A model generated the notes under the pieces. It was not told the DNA's origin and did no database searches. It saw nothing but the letters and a program-made list of their open reading frames with translations. A DNA stretch of 52,498 bases, from the NCBI GenBank assembly GCA_020629115.1, contig JAHDDY010000021.1, positions 1-52,498 of the forward strand, in the 5' to 3' direction. The stretch is from Paracoccaceae bacterium (GTDB lineage: Bacteria > Pseudomonadota > Alphaproteobacteria > Rhodobacterales > Rhodobacteraceae). Positions 40,897-50,912 of the stretch are shown one piece after another. The translations under genes and the position numbers were made by a program. The stretch's first letter is position 1. Every line of letters starts with the position of its first letter.

Positions 40897-43314
40897 CTAG
40901 CCGCCGTCGAGCCATGCCGGCAGCCACAGCGCGATCTGCGGGAACGTGAAGATCAGGATGAGGCCGATGAGCTGGATGACCATGAACTGCATCATCCCGA
41001 GATAGATGTCCTTCAGGTCCCATTCCGGCACCACGCCCTTCAGGAAGTAGGCCGAAAGCGCGACGGGGGGCGAGAGCCAGGCCGTCTGGAGGTTCACGGC
41101 GACCAGGATCGCGAACCAGACCAGCAGGTCCACCCGCTCCAGCCCGAAGGCCGGGCCGAGCGTCTCCACCACCGGCATCAGGATCGGCACGATGATGAGG
41201 ACGATCGGCACCCATTCGAGCGGCCAGCCGAGCAGGAAGATCAGCGCCATGATCAGGATCAGCGTCCACACCGCGCCCAGATCGAGCGAGAGCAGCAGTT
41301 CCGTCATCATCTTCGGCGTGCCGAGGTTCGAGAACACGGCCCCGAAGAAGTTGGACGCCGCGACCAGGAACATGATGAGGACCGTGATCTCCAGCGTCTT
41401 GATCAATGCGTCGTAGAAGCCCGTGATCGTGAACTTGCGGTAGAGCAGCGACAGCAGGATCGAGCCGAACGCCCCGCAGGCGGCGGCCTCCGCCGGGGTC
41501 GCCCAGCCGAGCAGGATCGAGCCGAGCGCGAAGGAGATGAGCACGGTGGGCGGGACGAGACCCATGAAGAACTCGTACCACAGATCCGAGAAGTAGAAGC
41601 CCCCCGGCCGCACCCGGCGCATGACCTGGAACGCGACGTACATCAGCACGATCCACAGGATCGGGATGATCAATCCGCCGAAGGGGAAGAAGGCGAGCGC
41701 GCCCGCCGCCCCGAGCGTACACAGCCAGATGAACGCGACCAGCGCCGCCATGACGATGGCGACCTCCAGCAGGTAGTAGGGCGAGGTCTGCGGCTGCTCC
41801 TCCTTCGGCAGGATCGGGCCGAGGCTGGGATTGATCCAGCAGCGGCCGATGGCATAGAGCATGTAGAGCCCCGCCAGCATGACGCCGGGCACGATGGCCG
41901 CGCGGAACAGGTCCGTCACCGGCACCTCCAGCACCGGCCCCATGACGATCAGCATGATCGAGGGCGGGATGAGGATGCCGAGCGTGCCGCCCGCGGTGAT
42001 CGTGCCCGCCGCGAGCCGCACGTCGTAGCCGGAGCGGTTCATCGTCCGCGCCGCCATGATGCCGAGGATGGTGACCGATGCGCCGACGATGCCGGTCGCG
42101 GCGGCGAAGATGGTCGAGACGAAGAGGACCGCGATGAACAGCGCGCCCTTGGTGCGCGACATCATCATCTGCACGGCCATGAACAGCCGCTCCATCAGGC
42201 CCGCCTTCTCCATCATGATGCCCATGAAGATGAAGAGCGGCACCGCGACGAGCTGGTCGTCGAGCATGGTCGCGTTCACCTGAAGCGTCAGCAGGTAGAA
42301 GGTCAGGTCGCTGTTCGACCCCCAGGTGCCGAAGACGAAGCCGAGGAAGATCAGCGTGAAGGAGATCGGAAAGCCGACGAAGATCGAGAACAGCATCGCG
42401 CCGAGCATCCACAATCCGATGGTCGGCTTGTCGAGCGACAGTCCGCCGAACAGGCTGCCCAGCCAGTCGAGACCGGACTGTATCCACAGGACGATATCCT
42501 GCCCGAAGGTCAGCGGCTCCTCCCGGCGCAGGGCGCGCGCGGCGTCCTTGGCCAGATCGCTCTGGAAGAAGACGAGGTAGAAGAGGATCGCCAGCAGGAC
42601 GAGGTAGGGGAAGAACACCCTGAGGAACGCCGCCTCGCGCTCCTTGCCCATCTGGTGAAAGGCGCGGAACAGTTCCGGAAAGCCCTGCAACAGCAGGAGG
42701 AATGCGCCGATGGGCATGAAGATGCGCGCGGGCCACAGGATCGGCGCCCAGGTCGAATCGCTCGCCTGCTCCCAGTTGCCCCAGTCGCGGTCCCAGCCGC
42801 GCCAGCCCATGGCGTCGAGCGTGAAATCCAGCGCGCTCCAGAAGAAGAACAGCATCGCCGGGAAGTAGAACAGCATGTAGAGCGTCGCATCGACCGTTGC
42901 CTGCGTCTTCGGCGACCAGTTGCGATAGAGGAAGTCGGCACGGATATGTACGCCGCGCAGCAGCGCGTAGCCCGCCGCGCCCATGAACAGGACGCCCGCG
43001 AGCATGCGGCTGACGTCGTAGACCCACAGCGTCGGTCCGAAGCCCCAGTCCCGGGCCTCCTGCTCCATGCCGTTGGCCACGAGCATGCCGAAGCCGGTCC
43101 GCGAGACCACCTCGTAGACGGCGGAGAAGATGAGCGGGATGATGAGCAGGCAGATGATCCGCCCGGCCCACAGGTTGATGATGTCGATGGTCGCGGTGAT
43201 CGGTCGCTGCCAGGCGGTCATGTCCTCGGGCGTCTGCCCGGGCTTCTCCGCGCGGCGTTCGGCGATCAGCTCGTCGGTGATGTCAAGCTCACCCGGACCC
43301 GGCTCGTTGGCCAT
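40897..43314 (-). CDS. TRAP transporter fused small and large permease subunits (DctQM)
   Basis: The 805-residue membrane protein fuses a DctQ-type subunit (about 1-270, four helices) to a DctM-type subunit (about 300-805, many helices). The DctM part shows VAVPLFIFMGIMMEKAGLMERLF, AAATGIVGASVTILGIMAARTM and AGTITAGGTLGILIPPSIMLIVMGP. TRAP systems import organic acids using a sodium gradient and a periplasmic binding protein. The cognate binding protein gene lies upstream on the same strand, separated by a DUF29 gene. Fused QM permeases are known among the family. Confidence 0.93.
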   Translation of the reverse strand: MANEPGPGELDITDELIAERRAEKPGQTPEDMTAWQRPITATIDIINLWAGRIICLLIIPLIFSAVYEVVSRTGFGMLVANGMEQEARDWGFGPTLWVYDVSRMLAGVLFMGAAGYALLRGVHIRADFLYRNWSPKTQATVDATLYMLFYFPAMLFFFWSALDFTLDAMGWRGWDRDWGNWEQASDSTWAPILWPARIFMPIGAFLLLLQGFPELFRAFHQMGKEREAAFLRVFFPYLVLLAILFYLVFFQSDLAKDAARALRREEPLTFGQDIVLWIQSGLDWLGSLFGGLSLDKPTIGLWMLGAMLFSIFVGFPISFTLIFLGFVFGTWGSNSDLTFYLLTLQVNATMLDDQLVAVPLFIFMGIMMEKAGLMERLFMAVQMMMSRTKGALFIAVLFVSTIFAAATGIVGASVTILGIMAARTMNRSGYDVRLAAGTITAGGTLGILIPPSIMLIVMGPVLEVPVTDLFRAAIVPGVMLAGLYMLYAIGRCWINPSLGPILPKEEQPQTSPYYLLEVAIVMAALVAFIWLCTLGAAGALAFFPFGGLIIPILWIVLMYVAFQVMRRVRPGGFYFSDLWYEFFMGLVPPTVLISFALGSILLGWATPAEAAACGAFGSILLSLLYRKFTITGFYDALIKTLEITVLIMFLVAASNFFGAVFSNLGTPKMMTELLLSLDLGAVWTLILIMALIFLLGWPLEWVPIVLIIVPILMPVVETLGPAFGLERVDLLVWFAILVAVNLQTAWLSPPVALSAYFLKGVVPEWDLKDIYLGMMQFMVIQLIGLILIFTFPQIALWLPAWLDGG

Positions 43315-43370
43315 CGGTCATCCCCCTGAATTTTATTATTGTTCTGCGTGTCGCCAGGCCTTGCGCCCGG

Positions 43371-43877
43371 TCAGCCTTCCCGCGGCGGCTCGGGAAAGAA
43401 ATCCTCGTCCAGCACCTGATCGAGAGTCCACTCGGGCAAGTCCTGCGCCGCGCGGCGATACCGGTCGGCGTTGGCGGGTTCGTGGTCGGCGAGCGTGGCA
43501 AGCGTCAGTTTGAGTGCGGACGCATAGGCTTGATCGAAGACGGTCTCGGCATGGTGCCACAGGCTCGGGCTTTGCTCGAAACGGTCGGCGACCCGCTCCC
43601 GCTGCTCGCGGATCGTGGTGCGCCATCCGGCTCGCGGACCGGATGCCGTCGATAGTGCGATCTTGAGCATGTGGCCGATGATCGTCCTGAGACGGTTCTT
43701 GATCTCGCTTCTGAGATTGCCGGCCATATCGCGAATTTCCTCCGCCAGATTCTCCCAATCCAGCGCCGTCGCATCACCACGCTGCAGCAGCAGCGTCTGG
43801 TGATCGCACCATTCGAGAAAATCGTCGTCGTAGCCGGGAACCTCGCCGTCGGTGACGAAGCGTCTCTGCACGTTCAT
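43371..43877 (-). CDS. DUF29 protein
   Basis: This 168-residue protein matches DUF29: YDDDFLEWCDHQTLLLQRGDATALDWENLAEEI near the start, LRSEIKNRLRTIIGHMLK mid-protein, then a WRTTIREQRERV segment and a C-terminal PEWTLDQVLDEDFFP. DUF29 proteins are small, helical, often multicopy, and of unknown function. It sits between the TRAP binding protein and permease genes and looks less GC-rich than they are, which suggests insertion by transfer. Confidence 0.88.
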   Translation of the reverse strand: MNVQRRFVTDGEVPGYDDDFLEWCDHQTLLLQRGDATALDWENLAEEIRDMAGNLRSEIKNRLRTIIGHMLKIALSTASGPRAGWRTTIREQRERVADRFEQSPSLWHHAETVFDQAYASALKLTLATLADHEPANADRYRRAAQDLPEWTLDQVLDEDFFPEPPREG

Positions 43878-43905
43878 GTCGTCGACCCTCCGTCCCGGAT
43901 ACGGA

Positions 43906-43933
43906 GCACCCCGCCCTGCGAGGGGCGGGGTGC
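43906..43933. terminator. Intercistronic hairpin after the TRAP binding-protein gene
   Basis: GCACCCCGCCC and its complement form a perfect 11-bp stem with a 6-base loop, 8 bases after the binding-protein stop codon. There is no T tract on the minus strand. It is more likely an mRNA-stabilising or attenuating hairpin, which would favour binding protein over permease, than a full terminator. Confidence 0.6.
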
Positions 43934-43941
43934 GAGAGGCA

Positions 43942-45039
43942 TCACTTGTTCGCGACGCTGTCGGCGAAGGCCTTGCCGAGCGAGGCGTTGGACGCCTGCG
44001 CGCCGGCCCAGAACGGAACCGCGATGGCGGCGAAGTCCTTCTGGGACTGCCACACCTTCGCGAAGAACTCGTTCTCCTCCGAGTTCTTCTCCAGCGCCGC
44101 GTTGGCGGCGTTCATGTAGGCGGGGAAGTAGTCGGCGGGGGTGTCATGCAGGATGACGCCGTGGTTCTCGGTCAGGTCCTTGAGGGCCTTGCCGTTCTCG
44201 TAGATGCGGTAGGACATCGACTTGGACAGCGAGGCGTTGGCCGCGACTTCGAGGGCCTTCTTCTCGCGGTCGGTCAGACCGTCGTACACGTCACCGTTGA
44301 TGTACATGTCCGCGTTCACCACGACCTGGTGCAGGCCCTGGAGATAGTAGTGCTTCAGCACCTTCTGAAAGCCGAAGACCGAGTCGGGCTTGGGGCAGCA
44401 CCATTCGGCGGCGTCGATGACGCCCTTCTCCAGCGCGGGCAGGATGTCGCCGCCGCCCATGGCGACCGAGGCGACGCCGATGTCCTTGTAGGTCTGGCCG
44501 GGGATGCCGGGAGGCGTGCGGAAGCGGTACTTGCGGAAGTCGTCCATCGACGCGATCGGCTCCTTGAACCAGCCGAGGGCCTCGGGGCCGACGGGCTGGA
44601 GCATGAAGCCCTTCACGTTCACGCCCATCTCGTCCCACAGCTCGTCGTACAGCTCCTTGCCGCCGCCGTACTGAAACCAGGACAGGAAGGCGATGTTGTC
44701 GATGCCGACGCCCGCGCCCGCGACCGGCGAGCCGAAGAGCATGGCGGCGGGGTGCTTGCCCGACCAGTAGTGCGTCCAGGCGAAGCCGCCCTCGACGAGG
44801 CCCTTGTCCACGGCGTCGAGCGTCTCGCGCACGCCGACCACGGCGCCGGCGGGCAGGATCTCGATCTTCAGCGAGCCGTCGGTCAGGGCTTCGACGTCCT
44901 TGGCGAACTCGCCGAGCATGAACACCTCGTCCGCCTTCGACGGAATCACGGACTGCACGCGGATCACGGTCTCGGCGAAGGCGGCGGTCGACAGCGCGGC
45001 CATCGCGGCGCCCATCACGGCGCTCTTGAACAGTTTCAT
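43942..45039 (-). CDS. TRAP transporter solute-binding protein (DctP/TakP type)
   Basis: The 365-residue periplasmic protein has a Sec signal (about 1-22, cut at AFAE) and a DctP fold, with the conserved FRKYRFRTPPGIPGQTYKDIG and EKGVIDAAEWCCPKPDSVFG segments. The Arg and Trp there usually bind the carboxylate, as in 2-oxo acid-binding TakP. It delivers substrate to the fused QM permease downstream. GGGAG precedes the ATG. The upstream 208-base gap separates it from the GMC oxidoreductase gene and holds a nested palindrome. Confidence 0.92.
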   Translation of the reverse strand: MKLFKSAVMGAAMAALSTAAFAETVIRVQSVIPSKADEVFMLGEFAKDVEALTDGSLKIEILPAGAVVGVRETLDAVDKGLVEGGFAWTHYWSGKHPAAMLFGSPVAGAGVGIDNIAFLSWFQYGGGKELYDELWDEMGVNVKGFMLQPVGPEALGWFKEPIASMDDFRKYRFRTPPGIPGQTYKDIGVASVAMGGGDILPALEKGVIDAAEWCCPKPDSVFGFQKVLKHYYLQGLHQVVVNADMYINGDVYDGLTDREKKALEVAANASLSKSMSYRIYENGKALKDLTENHGVILHDTPADYFPAYMNAANAALEKNSEENEFFAKVWQSQKDFAAIAVPFWAGAQASNASLGKAFADSVANK

Positions 45040-45071
45040 CTTTTCACTCCCTGGGGGTTTGTCGTTGGTGA

Positions 45072-45110
45072 GGCATGTTTCCCCTCGCAGGCGAGGGGAC
45101 GCCACATGCC
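45072..45110. promoter_or_regulatory. Nested palindrome upstream of the TRAP binding-protein gene
   Basis: Outer arms GGCATGT/ACATGCC enclose inner arms CCCCTCGC/GCGAGGGG, 33-71 bases upstream of the binding-protein start. A perfect -35-like TTGACA lies just upstream on the minus strand (45117-45122), so this structure overlaps the promoter core or leader. An operator or a leader hairpin are both possible. Confidence 0.4.
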
Positions 45111-45247
45111 GGGCGTTGTCAATGCGCCGTCCGGTGCGGGGGCGCAAGAAAAGGGTCGCGCGATCCGGGATCGGCCGGCCGCGAACGCGGCATATCCCCC
45201 GCCAGAAGCGCGGAACGGGCCGTCGATACCGGCAGGCGCATGGGCCA

Positions 45248-46870
45248 TCACGCGGCCCCGGCCAGCGCGACGGACCCGGCCTTCGCATCCTCGCGCACCA
45301 TGTCCGACAGCTTCTCGCCGATCATGATGGCCGGGGCGTTGGTGTTGCCGGAGACGATTCGCGGCATGATGGAACAATCCGCGACGCGCAATCCTTGCAC
45401 CCCGCGAACGCGCAGCCGCTCGTCGACCACCGCGCGCTCGTCCTGGCCCATGCGGCAGGTGCCGGTCGGGTGATAGATCGTCGTCGCCGTGTCGCGCACC
45501 CATTGCAGCAGCGCCTCGTCCCCCTGCACGGACGGGTCGGGGCGGAATTCCTCGGTGATGGCGCTCTTGAGCGGTTCGTACCCCGCGATCCGCTGCGCGA
45601 CCTTCACCCCGGCGACGGCGGTGGCGCAGTCGAGGGGGGTGGCGAGGTAGTTCGGGTGGATCTTCGGCGCGCCCAGCGGGTTCTCCGGATCGAGCAGCAG
45701 GTGACCCGCGCTCTCCGGGCGAAGCTGGCAGACGGAGACCGTGAAGGCCGAGAAGGGATGCACGCCTTCGCCGGGGCTGTCCGCGCTCCACGGTTGGATG
45801 TGGAACTGGATGTCCGGGGTGGCCAGCTCGGGGCGGGTCTTGATGAATCCCACCGCCAGGCTCGCCGCCATGGTCATCGGGCCGGAGCGCTTCAAGGCGA
45901 ACTCGGCGGCGATCTTCATCTTGCCGAACAGCGAGCGAACCTCGTTGTTCATGGTCGGCCGGGCGCATTTGTAGACGAGGCGAGCCTGCAGGTGGTCCTG
46001 AAGGTTCGTTCCGACATCGGGCGCGTCGCGCAGGACGTCGATCCCCATATCCGTCAGGTGCTCCCCTGGGCCGATGCCGGAAAGCATTAGGATCTGCGGA
46101 GAACCGAGCGCGCCGGCGCAGAGGATCACCTCCCTGCGCGCCTCGACGATCTCCGTCCTGCCGTTGCGGAGCAGCTCGACGCCCGTGGCCCGGCGATTTT
46201 CGTCGAAGACGATGCGCTTCACATGCGCCTTGGTGATGATGTCGAGGTTCGGGCGCTTCCGCGCGGGCTTGAGATACGCCGTCGCCGAGGAACAGCGCAG
46301 GCCGTTCGCCGCCGTGAGCTGGAAGTAACCCACGCCCTCCTGCGTCTCGCCGTTATAATCCTCGTTATAGGCGTAGCCCGCCGCCTGTGCCGCATCTACC
46401 CATTCGTCGCAGATGCGCCGCGACAGCCGCATGTTCGAGACCGCGAGCGGGCCGCTGCCGCCGTGATACGCGCTCTCCCCGCGCTCCTGCCGTTCGGAGC
46501 GGCGGAAATAGGGGAGCACGTCGTCCCAGCCCCAGCCCGTGTTGCCCGCCTGTCGCCAGCCGTCGTAATCCTCGACCTGGCCGCGCACGTAGAGGAGACC
46601 GTTCAGCGCGCTCGACCCGCCAAGGACCTTGCCGCGCGGCCATTGCAGGCGGCGGCCGTTGAGGCCGGGGTCCGGCTCGGTCATGTACATCCAGTCCACG
46701 GACGGATTGTGCATGGTCTTGAAGTAGCCGACGGGAATGTGGATCCAGGGGTTCGAATCGCGCCCCCCCGCCTCGATCAGCCCGACAGTCGCGTCCCCGG
46801 CCTCGGACAGGCGCGCCGCAACCGCGCAGCCCGCCGACCCGGCCCCTATCACCACGTAATCGAATGCCAC
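45248..46870 (-). CDS. GMC-family FAD alcohol/choline dehydrogenase-like oxidoreductase
   Basis: The 540-residue flavoenzyme has the ADP-binding VIGAGSAGCAVAARLSE, the two GMC signatures (WPRGKVLGGSSALNGLLYVRG and GALGSPQILMLSGIGP), and the catalytic His in YHPTGTCRMG with Asn in SGNTNAPAIM. It oxidises an alcohol to an aldehyde; choline dehydrogenase is the best known relative but no betaine genes are near. I prefer a GTG start at VAFDYVVIG with GAGAGGGGG upstream; an ATG at 46942 would add 24 atypical residues. It diverges from IclR and precedes the TRAP genes. Confidence 0.9.
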   Translation of the reverse strand: MAFDYVVIGAGSAGCAVAARLSEAGDATVGLIEAGGRDSNPWIHIPVGYFKTMHNPSVDWMYMTEPDPGLNGRRLQWPRGKVLGGSSALNGLLYVRGQVEDYDGWRQAGNTGWGWDDVLPYFRRSERQERGESAYHGGSGPLAVSNMRLSRRICDEWVDAAQAAGYAYNEDYNGETQEGVGYFQLTAANGLRCSSATAYLKPARKRPNLDIITKAHVKRIVFDENRRATGVELLRNGRTEIVEARREVILCAGALGSPQILMLSGIGPGEHLTDMGIDVLRDAPDVGTNLQDHLQARLVYKCARPTMNNEVRSLFGKMKIAAEFALKRSGPMTMAASLAVGFIKTRPELATPDIQFHIQPWSADSPGEGVHPFSAFTVSVCQLRPESAGHLLLDPENPLGAPKIHPNYLATPLDCATAVAGVKVAQRIAGYEPLKSAITEEFRPDPSVQGDEALLQWVRDTATTIYHPTGTCRMGQDERAVVDERLRVRGVQGLRVADCSIMPRIVSGNTNAPAIMIGEKLSDMVREDAKAGSVALAGAA

Positions 46871-46958
46871 GGCGGCCCCCTCTCTTTCGAAAAGTAAGAC
46901 CACATTTCTCAAAATTTTAAAAGGGATTTTCTCCGGCATCAATTATACGGTGCCGGAC

Positions 46959-47744
46959 ATGAGCGACGCGCACGATCGAATCCCGACGAACATGAGGATG
47001 ATCTTCATCCTCGAAACCTTGGCCCAGGCGGGCAGACCGCTCTCCGTGGCCGAGCTGGGAGAGACCGTCGACCTGCCCAAGCCCACCCTGCACCGCCTCT
47101 GCACGACGCTGGAGGAGGACGGGTTCCTGATCCGCGATTCCATCGGCGGACGGCTGCGCCCGGCGCGGCGCACGCGGCTCATGGCCTCGGGCCTCCTGAT
47201 GGCGTCGCAGCTGCATATCGCCCGGCGCATGGTGCTGACCGGGCTGGCGGCGGAGATCCGCGAGACGTGCAACTTCGTGGTGCCGGGCGAGAGCGGGATG
47301 ACCTATCTCGACCGCGTGGATACGCCCTGGCCGCTGCGCTATCAGCTACCCATCGGGGCGGAGGTGCCGTTCCACTGCACGGCGAGCGGCAAGCTCTTCC
47401 TCGCCAATCACGACACGGCCGGGCGCGAGCGGCTGCTCGGCGCGATGGCGCTGGGGCCGGAGGGGCCGAACGCCATCACCGACAAGGACCGTTTGCGGAG
47501 CGAATTGCAGGCGATCCGCAAGGCGGGGCATTCGTGGGACAACGAGGAATTCATGGCCGGCATGGTCGCCATCGCCGTCCCGGTCTTCGATCACGAGGCG
47601 CGCTTCGCCGCCGCGCTGGCCTTCCATGCGCCGGTGCAGCGCATGGATTTCGAGCAGGCGAAGGCTTGGGTGCCACGCCTCAAGGACGCGGCGACGCAGC
47701 TTCGCGAACTGATGTTCGGCGAGGACGCCCCCCCTATTCGATGA
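46959..47744 (+). CDS. IclR-family transcriptional regulator
   Basis: This 261-residue regulator has an N-terminal winged helix (PLSVAELGETVDLPKPTLHRLCTTLEEDGFL) and an IclR effector domain (GMTYLDRVDTPWPLRYQLPIGAEVPFHCTASGKLFLA). Divergent placement, 88 bases from the GMC gene, suggests that it controls the GMC and TRAP genes. The shared gap is A+T-rich and holds short palindromes (TTTCGAAA at 46885-46892 and AAAATTTT at 46911-46918). There is no clear ribosome site; GTG at 46950 is an alternative start. The 3' end overlaps convergent sodC by 11 bases. Confidence 0.92.
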   Translation: MSDAHDRIPTNMRMIFILETLAQAGRPLSVAELGETVDLPKPTLHRLCTTLEEDGFLIRDSIGGRLRPARRTRLMASGLLMASQLHIARRMVLTGLAAEIRETCNFVVPGESGMTYLDRVDTPWPLRYQLPIGAEVPFHCTASGKLFLANHDTAGRERLLGAMALGPEGPNAITDKDRLRSELQAIRKAGHSWDNEEFMAGMVAIAVPVFDHEARFAAALAFHAPVQRMDFEQAKAWVPRLKDAATQLRELMFGEDAPPIR

Positions 47745-48246
47745 CGCCGCAGGCGATCCGCCCGCCCGCTCCGGCCTCGCTGCCGTAGCTGTCGGGTTTC
47801 GCGTGCAGGATCAGCGCGCTGCCGTCGTCGTCGAAGAGCGTGTTGGCGGCATCGGCGAGCAGGCTGACGCGCGGGTTCAGCACGTCCGCCCTGACCTGCC
47901 CGTCCGCCATCGCGTAGACATTGGCCATGTCGCCCGCATGGGGGCCGTCCTCGGTGAAGCCGTGACCCGTACCGTCGGGGTTGTAGTGCCCCCCCGCCGC
48001 GCCGAAATCCGGCTCGCAGGTTCCGTTCTCGTGGATGTGGAAGCCGTGGCCGCCCTCGGGCACCCCCTCCAGATCGACGTGTAGCAGCACGGTGTCGTGC
48101 ATCTGCGTCAGGGTCACCGTGCCGACGGACTCGCCGTCCGTATCCATCATCTCGACGGTCACGGGGTCGGGCATCTCGCCGTGGCCGTCGGCGAAGGCGA
48201 GGGTCGGCAGGGCGAGGACGGCGCTGGCGAGGAGGAGGCGTCTCAT
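47734..48246 (-). CDS. sodC: Periplasmic Cu/Zn superoxide dismutase SodC
   Basis: SodC converts superoxide to oxygen and hydrogen peroxide in the periplasm. The 170-residue protein has a Sec signal (about 1-19, cut after AFA). It has the copper ligands in HGFHIHENG, the zinc loop GGHYNPDGTGHGFTEDGPHAGDMANV, and a C-terminal His in LILHAKPDSYGSEAGAG. Two Cys (ENGTC and RIACG) form the conserved disulfide. It follows ccrM on the same strand with a 66-base gap. Confidence 0.95.
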   Translation of the reverse strand: MRRLLLASAVLALPTLAFADGHGEMPDPVTVEMMDTDGESVGTVTLTQMHDTVLLHVDLEGVPEGGHGFHIHENGTCEPDFGAAGGHYNPDGTGHGFTEDGPHAGDMANVYAMADGQVRADVLNPRVSLLADAANTLFDDDGSALILHAKPDSYGSEAGAGGRIACGVIE

Positions 48247-48312
48247 GGGCGGAACCTTTCGGACATGTGAATATTCGATCAACGCACCGCCCCGGCGGGT
48301 GTTCCGCGCCGG

Positions 48313-49458
<1,146 letters not shown>

Positions 49459-49486
49459 TCATCTTTTTTGTGAAGATGGCGCGCGT

Positions 49487-49527
49487 GAGTCCGCTGGTCA
49501 ACGGAAAAATGATGTGATTCAGGAGTC
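49487..49527. promoter_or_regulatory. Cluster of three GANTC sites upstream of ccrM
   Basis: GAGTC at 49487-49491, GATTC at 49516-49520 and GAGTC at 49523-49527 lie 47-87 bases upstream of the ccrM start; the second overlaps the rnhB stop. A -35-like TTGACC (minus strand, 49496-49501) is among them. In Caulobacter, methylation of GANTC sites in the ccrM promoter turns the gene down, so autoregulation is likely. Confidence 0.55.
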
Positions 49528-50142
49528 TATAGAGTTTTCTTCATATATTGCTTTGCGAACGGGGGCGAAAATCCGCCGATGTTCGCAAGTTATCCCCAGA
49601 GTTTTCAACGCGTCGCGGTGCCGGGCGGTCGGGTAGCCCGCGTTCGTTTCCCACCCGTAGCCGGGATGGGCACGGGCCAGATCGCGCATGATGCCGTCGC
49701 GGTGCACCTTCGCCACGATGGAGGCGGCGGCGATACTCAGCGAGAGGCTGTCGCCCTTGATCAGCGGATGCACGGCGCAGGGCAGGCCCGCCGGCGCGCG
49801 CCGGCCGTCCGTCAGCGCGATATCGGGCCGCACGGGCAAGGCAGCGACGGCGCGGGCCATGGCCAGATCGTTCGCCGCCGTCAGGCCGATCGCGTCCAGC
49901 TCCGGCGCCGGGACGGTCCCGATACCGACGCCGGCGCTCTGATGGATGCAGGACGCGATGACGGCGAGGCGCTTCTTGGTCAGGGTCTTGGAATCGCGGA
50001 TGCCGTCGGGGATGGCCGCGCGGTCCAGCACCACCGCCGCCGCGACCAGCGGCCCGGCCAGCGGCCCGCGCCCCACCTCGTCCACGCCGCAGACGATGCC
50101 CTGATGCGCCTCCTCCGGTGCCAGGCTGGGCCAGGCGATCAC
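49519..50142 (-). CDS. rnhB: Ribonuclease HII
   Basis: RNase HII removes ribonucleotides and RNA primers from DNA. The 207-residue protein has the acidic active site in GVDEVGRGPLAGPLVAAAV (Asp21, Glu22), DSKTLTKK, an Asp in ALTDGRRAP, and SIAAASIVAKVHRD with the final Asp. A GTG start is chosen because it overlaps the SDR stop by four bases (GTGA) and gives the family's normal N-terminus. ccrM lies 78 bases downstream on the same strand. Confidence 0.95.
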   Translation of the reverse strand: MIAWPSLAPEEAHQGIVCGVDEVGRGPLAGPLVAAAVVLDRAAIPDGIRDSKTLTKKRLAVIASCIHQSAGVGIGTVPAPELDAIGLTAANDLAMARAVAALPVRPDIALTDGRRAPAGLPCAVHPLIKGDSLSLSIAAASIVAKVHRDGIMRDLARAHPGYGWETNAGYPTARHRDALKTLGITCEHRRIFAPVRKAIYEENSIDS

Positions 50143-50909
50143 AGCAGCGCCTGGATATCGGCGCAGACGGAGACGGCCTGACCGGAGATCGTGCGACCCC
50201 GTTCCGAGGCGAGGAAGACGATCTGGTCGGCGATCTGCCGCTGGGTGACGTAGCTGCGCAGGGCGGTCATCGACAGCGCGTCGGCCTCTGCCTCGGCGAA
50301 GGCCCTGCCCTGCCGCTGCGCCTTCGCCTCGATCACGCGGCGGATGCGGTCTCCGGCGACGAGGCCGGGCAGGATGGCGTTGGCGCGGATGCCCTCCGGT
50401 CCCAGTTCGACGGAAAGGGACTTCGTGAAGCCGATGACGCCCCATTTCGCCGCCGCATAGGGCGTGCGCATGGCGAAGCCGTGCTTGCCGGCGGCCGAGG
50501 AGAGGTTCACGATGGAGGCGTTGGCGCTCTCGCGCAGGAACGGGAGCGCGGCCTGTGTCCCGACGAACTGCGCGGTCAGGCAGATGTCGAGGCAGGCGTC
50601 CCAGTCGCCCGCGTCGATATCCTCGACCCGCGCGGTCGGCCCGGCGATGCCCGCATTGTTGACGAGACAGTCCAGACCGCCCATCGCCCGCGCCGCATTC
50701 CCGATGAAGGCGCGCAGGGCCGCGCGGTCGGACACGTCGCAGACCTCGGCACGGATGCCGTCGTCCCCGATGGCGGCGACGGCCCCGGCGTCGATATCGC
50801 AGACCGCGACCCGTGCGCCCTCCTCCCGGAAGGCCCGCGCGATCTCGCGTCCGATCCCCGCCGCCCCGGCGGTGACGATCACCCGCGCGCCGTCCAGCCC
50901 CGTCTCCAT
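50139..50909 (-). CDS. Short-chain dehydrogenase/reductase
   Basis: This 256-residue classical SDR has the cofactor motif TAGAAGIG (residues 13-20), NNAG (84-87), and catalytic Ser137, Tyr151 and Lys155 (YAAAK). Asp38 and Asp40 at the end of strand two (VCDID) point to NAD(H). It reduces or oxidises an unknown alcohol or ketone. GGGAGA precedes the ATG. It overlaps rnhB by four bases and follows the Cys-rich gene by 3 bases, so the three share a transcript. Confidence 0.9.
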   Translation of the reverse strand: METGLDGARVIVTAGAAGIGREIARAFREEGARVAVCDIDAGAVAAIGDDGIRAEVCDVSDRAALRAFIGNAARAMGGLDCLVNNAGIAGPTARVEDIDAGDWDACLDICLTAQFVGTQAALPFLRESANASIVNLSSAAGKHGFAMRTPYAAAKWGVIGFTKSLSVELGPEGIRANAILPGLVAGDRIRRVIEAKAQRQGRAFAEAEADALSMTALRSYVTQRQIADQIVFLASERGRTISGQAVSVCADIQALL

Positions 50910-50912
50910 GCG

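Noticed and set aside
40735-43329. 864-residue plus-strand frame opposite the TRAP permease
   Set aside because: The translation is Asp/Glu/Arg/His-rich, as expected from the complement of hydrophobic membrane codons, and it has no start context.
46943-46948. TTATAC as a -10 box for the IclR gene
   Set aside because: No matching -35 box lies 16-18 bases upstream and it is too close to the start codon unless the mRNA is nearly leaderless.
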